Program-made: the position numbers and the translations under genes
DNA from: Planococcus halotolerans
GTDB taxonomy: Bacteria; Bacillota; Bacilli; Bacillales_A; Planococcaceae
Direction: 5' to 3'
Assembly (NCBI RefSeq): GCF_003289955.1
Contig: NZ_QLZR01000011.1
Coordinates: 19,180 to 83,179, forward strand
Length of the DNA: 64,000 bases
Part shown: positions 59,830 to 64,000 of the stretch, piece by piece
Layout of the letters: each line of letters begins with the position of its first letter
How positions within the stretch are numbered: the first letter of the stretch is position 1
The notes under the pieces: generated by a model
The model's database searches: none
The model's input: only the letters and a program-made list of their open reading frames with translations
Told to the model about the DNA's origin: nothing

Positions 59830-60771
59830 ATGGAAGTATTATTCACGTTTCTGCCAAATGAAGGCATGCAGCAAAGCATCATCAGGGATTTCCCTGAAGC
59901 GGATTTCCATTTCGCTTATAAAGACAAAAGTAAATTGCCGACAGCGGATATACTTGTCACTTACGGGGAAGATCTGGATGATGAAGACATCAGCAATGCT
60001 AATAATTTAAAATGGATAATGGTTGTAAGTGCCGGTATCGAAAAAATGCCGCGCGAAGCCATTGCGAAACGGGGCATAACCGTATCGAATGTGCGAGGCA
60101 TCCATAAAACGCCGATGGGGGAATCGGTTCTGGGCCACCTGCTGGCTTTGAAGCGCTCCTTGCCGGAAATCTATAAAAACCAGCGCGACCATAAATGGGA
60201 ACGCAAATTCCGCTCAACTGAACTATTCGGTTCGACGGCTTTAATACTCGGACCCGGAGCAATCGGTTCCGAAATAGGCAGGCTTCTGCAGGCTTTTGGT
60301 GTTATGACCATCGGCTGCAATCGATCAGGGAATCAGGCGGATCATATGAATGAAATGATTTCCTTCGATGAATTGCTTGGGAAGCTACCGGAAGCCGATA
60401 TTGTCATTTCTGTGCTGCCAAGTACGGCAGAAACAAAGTATCTCCTTGGAATTGAGCATTTCAAAGCCATGAAACAAGAAGCGGTATTCATGAACTTTGG
60501 GCGTGGAGACCTTGTAAAAGAGGAAGTTCTAATAGAAGCAATGAATGAAGGGATGATAACTTACGCGGTATTGGACGTTTTTGAACAGGAACCTTTAGCT
60601 GAAGACCATCCCTTCTGGGGAATGAATAATGTCATCGTATCCCCGCATGTATCCAGTAAATCCGGTATGTACGTTGAACGGGCTATGGAGGTTTTCCTTC
60701 CCAATTTACGCAAATGGCTTGATGGAATTCAGGATCCGACAAATCTCGTAAATATGGAAAAGGGGTATTGA
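59830..60771 (+). CDS. D-2-hydroxyacid dehydrogenase
   Basis: 313 residues. NAD-binding loop LILGPGAIGSEIGRLLQAFG, and the catalytic Arg (FGRGDLV), Glu (FEQEPLAE) and His (SPHVSSK) of the D-isomer 2-hydroxyacid dehydrogenase family. The substrate may be a 2-ketoacid such as phosphoglycerate, glyoxylate or another; unclear. ATG 59830 has TAGGAGGAAG upstream, 13 bases after bcp. It is followed by the cobalamin adenosyltransferase gene. Together with bcp they form a likely operon. Confidence 0.9.
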   Translation: MEVLFTFLPNEGMQQSIIRDFPEADFHFAYKDKSKLPTADILVTYGEDLDDEDISNANNLKWIMVVSAGIEKMPREAIAKRGITVSNVRGIHKTPMGESVLGHLLALKRSLPEIYKNQRDHKWERKFRSTELFGSTALILGPGAIGSEIGRLLQAFGVMTIGCNRSGNQADHMNEMISFDELLGKLPEADIVISVLPSTAETKYLLGIEHFKAMKQEAVFMNFGRGDLVKEEVLIEAMNEGMITYAVLDVFEQEPLAEDHPFWGMNNVIVSPHVSSKSGMYVERAMEVFLPNLRKWLDGIQDPTNLVNMEKGY

Positions 60772-60773
60772 CC

Positions 60774-61328
60774 ATGAAGATTTACACGAAAACCGGCGAT
60801 AAAGGCACCACTTCTCTGGTATACGGTTCAAGAGTGCCGAAAAATGATGTGCTGGTGGAAGCTTACGGTACTTGCGACGAAGCGAACTCAATGATCGGTT
60901 TAGCGCTTGCGCATCTGAACGGCGAATTCTTCAGCGAAAAAGAAGAAATCTGCGATATATTCCATGAAATTCAAACAACTTTATTCCACGTGGGAGCGGA
61001 ACTTGCCACTCCTGCCGGAAAAGAAGTGAAATGGAAGCTGAGCCCGGCAGATACAGAAAAATTAGAGATCTGGATTGATAAATACAATGCGGAACTTCCG
61101 CCATTGAGTAACTTTATCCTGCCAAGCGGCCACCCTGCTGGAGCGGCGCTGCATGTAGCCCGTACAGTGGTCAGACGGGCTGAGCGCCTTGCCACCTCCA
61201 TCGGGGAAGGGACATCTCCGGAAGTGCTGGCTTACCTGAATCGCTTGTCAGACTTCTTGTTTGTTGCGGCACGTTTCATCAATCAGCGCTTGGGCAGCAA
61301 AGAAAATGAACTTCACAGCAAGAAATAG
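60774..61328 (+). CDS. Cob(I)alamin adenosyltransferase, PduO type
   Basis: 184 residues. The N-terminal ATP loop is KIYTKTGDKGTTSLVYGSRV, and the helix with TVVRRAERLATS holds the conserved Arg-x3-Glu. It transfers the adenosyl group of ATP to cob(I)alamin, making coenzyme B12. Relatives in Bacillales (YvqK) are the same length. ATG 60774 follows AAAAGGGG; a TTG six bases earlier is too close to that site. No other cobalamin genes are near, so it probably serves B12 salvage. Confidence 0.92.
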   Translation: MKIYTKTGDKGTTSLVYGSRVPKNDVLVEAYGTCDEANSMIGLALAHLNGEFFSEKEEICDIFHEIQTTLFHVGAELATPAGKEVKWKLSPADTEKLEIWIDKYNAELPPLSNFILPSGHPAGAALHVARTVVRRAERLATSIGEGTSPEVLAYLNRLSDFLFVAARFINQRLGSKENELHSKK

Positions 61329-61371
61329 CATTCAATAAGTCCACCTTAACCAGCGTGCTTATAGTGATTTC

Positions 61372-61401
61372 TTGACATCTACCTTGCTTTTTGAGTACAC
61401 T
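61372..61401 (+). promoter_or_regulatory. perR promoter
   Basis: TTGACA (61372-61377) and TACACT (61396-61401) with an 18-base spacer. The PER box begins three bases downstream of the -10, covering the transcription start. Confidence 0.75.
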
Positions 61402-61403
61402 AA

Positions 61404-61418
61404 TTATAACGATTATAA
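61404..61418. promoter_or_regulatory. PER box (PerR operator)
   Basis: TTATAACGATTATAA: identical to the B. subtilis consensus TTATAATnATTATAA at all fixed positions but one (C for T at position 7). Placement over the start site predicts autorepression by PerR. Confidence 0.9.
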
Positions 61419-61451
61419 AGTAAGAATCTTTATGAAGTGAGGTGCACGGCG

Positions 61452-61895
61452 ATGTCTGAAGTATTATTAAAAGACGCGCTTGATGCTTTGAAGTCTACAG
61501 GTGTCAGAATCACTCCACAGCGCCATGCGATTTTGGAGTATATGATTCATTCTACAACGCACCCGACAGCGGATGACATTTATCGCGCGCTTGAGAAATC
61601 TTTTCCAAATATGAGTGTTGCAACTGTTTATAATAATTTACGTGTCTTTAAAAAAGCCGGTCTTGTGAAAGAATTGACTTATGGCGATTCTTCAAGCAGG
61701 TTCGATTTTGTTACGCACGACCATTATCATATGATCTGCAATGATTGCGGAAAGATTGTCGATTTTCATTATCCCGGTTTGGATGAAGTGGAACATTTGG
61801 CTTCACATGTTACTGGATTCCAAGTGGATTACCATCGGCTTGAAATCTATGGAACCTGCCAGGATTGCCTTACTGATTCAGCAAAGGCGCAATAA
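61452..61895 (+). CDS. perR: Peroxide-responsive repressor PerR
   Basis: 147 residues. Numbered from ATG 61452, the metal-sensing residues fall at His37, Asp85, His91, His93 and Asp104, and the structural zinc cysteines at 96, 99, 136 and 139, identical to B. subtilis PerR. Asp104, rather than the Glu of Fur, supports the PerR assignment. It senses H2O2 by iron-catalysed oxidation of histidines and represses catalase, peroxidases, Mrg-type and haem genes. GAGGTG precedes the ATG; the frame extends 15 bases upstream without support. It has its own promoter and a PER box. A terminator follows. Confidence 0.96.
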   Translation: MSEVLLKDALDALKSTGVRITPQRHAILEYMIHSTTHPTADDIYRALEKSFPNMSVATVYNNLRVFKKAGLVKELTYGDSSSRFDFVTHDHYHMICNDCGKIVDFHYPGLDEVEHLASHVTGFQVDYHRLEIYGTCQDCLTDSAKAQ

Positions 61896-61932
61896 GAAAG
61901 CGAGCATAGAATTCTATGCCCGCTTTTTTTAT
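61896..61932 (+). terminator. Terminator of perR
   Basis: AAGCGAGCATAGAA - TTCTATGCCCGCTT followed by TTTTTATTT; one mismatch. Confidence 0.85.
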
Positions 61933-61994
61933 TTATCCAATTATTCCGAAGGAACAGAAAATCCGCCAGCGAAATGATCGGCGGCGGATATCAG

Positions 61995-62348
61995 TTATAC
62001 GTTGGAATTTTTTTTATTGTATTGGACATCGAACTCTTTTCCTTCTAGGGAAGGATCCATAGTCAGAGGTTCGCGGCAGTGCATGCACATATCCACACGG
62101 CCAAGCATTTTTGTGTGGCGTCCGCAGTTCGGGCATTCAACAGGAACGGTTTTCATGGAAAGAAGACCGATCCAGGCGTATACTCCTGTACTTCCAATGA
62201 TGGCGACGACCCCAAGCAGCATGAAAGTGACCATGATTAAGGGTTGTTCTCTAAAGTAAATGCCTATATACATAATAACGATGCCGATGAAAATCAAAGA
62301 CAACGCAAAAGTCCGGATACGATTGATTTTATTTTTATAAGGCTTCAT
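61995..62348 (-). CDS. ygzB: YgzB-family membrane protein (UPF0295)
   Basis: 117 residues. Two hydrophobic helices ([19 protein letters not shown] and a second of similar length, about 47-70) followed by a zinc-ribbon-like CPNC...CMHC pair (residues about 74-95). It matches YgzB; function unknown. ATG 62348 has AAGGAGGAG upstream. It lies after perR in opposite orientation, the B. subtilis arrangement. Confidence 0.9.
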   Translation of the reverse strand: MKPYKNKINRIRTFALSLIFIGIVIMYIGIYFREQPLIMVTFMLLGVVAIIGSTGVYAWIGLLSMKTVPVECPNCGRHTKMLGRVDMCMHCREPLTMDPSLEGKEFDVQYNKKNSNV

Positions 62349-62585
62349 GTTTACTCCTCCTTGCATCAATCATACTATATCATAATCGATGTGAAAAAGT
62401 GTTAATGCTTTTCTTATGAAGGAATCAGCGGAAATATGTCGAAATAGAGAAAAGCGGATCTTAACTGTTTATTTATCGGGAATAAAAGAAGCGATGATTA
62501 AAGAAAAAATGGACAAAAAATATTTGAGTTGATGAAAAAAGGGTATAACCGTAAGCAAGCCTGAATCTGCAGGGAGTGAAATGGA

Positions 62586-63458
62586 ATGGAACAAATATTA
62601 AGGCCGATTTATCAGGAACGGGCCAGCCAGGAAAGTACGCTTGGCGTTGTGCTCGTTGAGAAAAGGGAAAAGGTCAGTCCAAGTACTGATACTTTTGATA
62701 CGATTCTGCTGATCATTACAAAGGAAAATGAAACGGCTGTTTTCACTAAGCATTATACTTACGACGAGAAAAAAGCTGCCATGCACATCATTACTGAAAA
62801 ACAGCTTCAAAAATGGCTGCTGCTTGGAACGAATCGCAAAATAGTGGACTGGCTGTTCAATGGCCGAATCATTTATGATCGAAATGAATTTATGGAAAAA
62901 TTGATTACAGAACTTAAAGAATATCCCTTTGCAGGTAGAAAAATTAAAATGGGCCTTGAGTATGCCAAGCTAATCCGGCGTTACTTGGAAGGAAAGGTGC
63001 TGTTCGAGGAAAAAAACTATCTCGACGCTTACCGCCATGTAATTGAATCGCTTCATCACCTGGCACGCCTTTCAGTTTTGGAAAACGGCTTGCCTCCAGA
63101 AGTGACGGTGTGGTCCCAAGTGAAACAGATAGAACCGTCTATTTATAAATTATATGAAGAGCTGGTTCTCAGTGACGAATCCATTGATAAGAGATTGGAG
63201 CTGCTGTTCCTTGCCAGCGAATTTCTCATTCATTCCCGTACAGCAGATGGAGCGCAGCATATCATGGAAGTAATGGCGAAAAAGAAGAGCTGGACCATCC
63301 AGGAACTTCACGAGCAGGAAGAGTTGAAAAACTATTCTTCCGATCTTGAAGTATTCATCGAATATCTTGTGGACAAAGAAATGGTGTTTACTGAAGGAGT
63401 CATGACCAAGAGCGAGAGAATATTCCATCGGTACTATTACGTTAAAGCTGCAAAATAA
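62586..63458 (+). CDS. ygxA: Nucleotidyltransferase-like protein YgxA
   Basis: 290 residues, soluble, matching the YgxA group: an N-terminal nucleotidyltransferase-like part (LRPIYQERASQESTLGVVLV, DTFDTILLIITKEN) and a helical C-terminal part with a winged-helix-like end. The activity is unproven, since the usual catalytic Gly-Ser and Asp-x-Asp are not obvious. ATG 62586 follows GGGAGTGAAATGG. In B. subtilis ygxA directly precedes rrnD, and here too an rRNA operon follows. Confidence 0.88.
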   Translation: MEQILRPIYQERASQESTLGVVLVEKREKVSPSTDTFDTILLIITKENETAVFTKHYTYDEKKAAMHIITEKQLQKWLLLGTNRKIVDWLFNGRIIYDRNEFMEKLITELKEYPFAGRKIKMGLEYAKLIRRYLEGKVLFEEKNYLDAYRHVIESLHHLARLSVLENGLPPEVTVWSQVKQIEPSIYKLYEELVLSDESIDKRLELLFLASEFLIHSRTADGAQHIMEVMAKKKSWTIQELHEQEELKNYSSDLEVFIEYLVDKEMVFTEGVMTKSERIFHRYYYVKAAK

Positions 63459-63469
63459 GCAGCCGGATT

Positions 63470-63508
63470 TCAAACCGGGCTACCTTCGGGTAATCCGGTT
63501 TCTTTCAT
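63470..63508 (+). terminator. Terminator of ygxA
   Basis: AAACCGG-GC-TACC-TTCG-GGTA-AT-CCGGTTT, a stem with a UUCG tetraloop followed by CTTTCATT; isolates ygxA from the rRNA promoters. Confidence 0.8.
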
Positions 63509-63601
63509 TAGAGGACGTTGCTAGAATAGAAAAAGAAATAGTAATTTTTGCTAATGAATAATTTGAGCTTTTTACATTTTTAAATTTTTATCCTTTTATC
63601 G

Positions 63602-63631
63602 TTGACAAAAAGGTAGGTATCGTATTATGAT
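63602..63631 (+). promoter_or_regulatory. rRNA operon promoter P1
   Basis: TTGACA (63602-63607) and TATGAT (63626-63631) with an 18-base spacer, preceded by A/T-rich runs that could be an UP element. Confidence 0.75.
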
Positions 63632-63680
63632 ATTTCATGTCGCTTCGGCAGAATAAGTTTTTTAGAATAATAAATAAAGC

Positions 63681-63709
63681 TTGACTCTAACAGCCGGCGA
63701 TGATAAATT
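63681..63709 (+). promoter_or_regulatory. rRNA operon promoter P2
   Basis: TTGACT (63681-63686) and TAAATT (63704-63709), exactly 17 bases apart, about 78 bases after P1, the usual tandem arrangement. The segment 63683-63698 and the GTCGCTTTT at 63716 match the remnant module A repeat at 35.8 kb. Confidence 0.7.
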
Positions 63710-63715
63710 AGAGAA

Positions 63716-63961
63716 GTCGCTTTTACAGGACGCGAAAATTTGAACCTTGAAAACTGAACAGTAAAACGTCAACGAAAGACGTCACGAGCGCCTCGGCGCG
63801 AGAACGGCTTTTGCGATGGTCGCCTCCGGCGATCGGAGCACAGCCTTCGAACTTCTTGGGTTCGTGACTTAACTACTGATCAGCACTTGTGCAGATCAAA
63901 GCGAATCGTGCTGTCTTCGGACAGGCGATGCGCCAGCAAGTATTTGAGCAATCAACTACTC
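63716..63961 (+). other. rRNA leader with boxA-like sequence
   Basis: Non-coding transcribed leader. CTTGAAAACT (63747-63756) within TTGAACCTTGAAAACTGAAC resembles the boxA antitermination site of Bacillus rRNA operons. GC-rich hairpins follow (GAGCGCCTCGGCGCG, GGTCGCC-TCC-GGCGATC), and CTGTCTTCGGACAG has a UUCG-type loop. The last part includes the 5' arm of the 16S processing stem. Confidence 0.65.
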
Positions 63962-64000
63962 TATAATGGAGAGTTTGATCCTGGCTCAGGACGAACGCTG
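63962..64000 (+). rRNA. 16S rRNA (5' end, cut by window)
   Basis: GGAGAGTTTGATCCTGGCTC then AGGACGAACGCTG is the universal 5' start of bacterial 16S rRNA. Only about 39 bases lie inside the window. Confidence 0.95.

Overview
The window looks like a chromosomal segment of a low-to-mid-GC Gram-positive bacterium of the Bacillales. My best guess is the Planococcaceae (Planococcus-like). The signs are strong AGGAGG-type ribosome sites, frequent TTG and GTG starts, lipobox lipoproteins, a PerR whose metal and zinc residues all fall at the Bacillus subtilis numbers, and long stretches in B. subtilis gene order. The genus is an inference; no search was run. There is no transposase, integrase, phage module, CRISPR array or tRNA gene, so this is ordinary chromosome.

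Layout. (1) 1-14.6 kb follows the B. subtilis pcrA-ligA-yerH(camS)-gatCAB-dgkB-yefA(rlmCD) order. A thioredoxin-fold gene, a Nudix hydrolase and a cytochrome bd oxidase operon (ythA-ythB plus a 36-residue CydS-like subunit) are added. (2) 14.7-35.8 kb is a mixed accessory region: an FbpA-like small protein, an amidase, a TetR/MFS efflux pair, a DEAD-like helicase with an M29 aminopeptidase and a GDSL hydrolase, and an M20 peptidase. It continues with a TPP-riboswitch-controlled thiamine transporter, Map, a TspO-like protein, PepF, a GNAT, DinB, carbonic anhydrase, MreBH, a second M29 aminopeptidase, and a two-gene FAD-monooxygenase/methyltransferase operon. (3) 35.8-50.9 kb resembles the B. 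subtilis yfk/yfj/yfh/yga region (yfkK, YihY family, MFS, yfjO-like, yfhF, recX, yfhH, yfhJ, yfhP, mutY, fabL, ygaC, ygaD). The sporulation gene sspE expected after fabL is absent. (4) 51-56.8 kb is a five-gene peptide ABC importer operon placed between ygaD and ygaE. (5) 56.8-64 kb resumes ygaE-gsaB-bcp-perR-ygzB-ygxA and ends in an rRNA operon: tandem promoters, leader, and the first bases of 16S rRNA.

Functional links. gatCAB makes Gln-tRNA(Gln) by transamidation. ythA-ythB-cydS is a quinol oxidase. perR carries its own PER box and sits with the peroxiredoxin bcp. thiT is controlled by a TPP riboswitch and terminator. recX/mutY/pcrA/ligA are DNA maintenance genes. Peptide uptake (opp) and four peptidases (two M29, PepF, M20) suggest active peptide use.

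The most distinctive unexplained structure is a family of intergenic palindromic repeats with a modular build: an outer arm pair (module A) and an inner module B. Module B has a constant flank and a hairpin whose stem sequence differs at each copy while its pairing is kept. Part of module A also overlaps the second rRNA promoter. Other items worth a second look are a likely AUU start for mutY, a leader-like region at 39.5 kb, direct repeats at the bd oxidase promoter, and small proteins of 36, 46, 48 and 52 residues.
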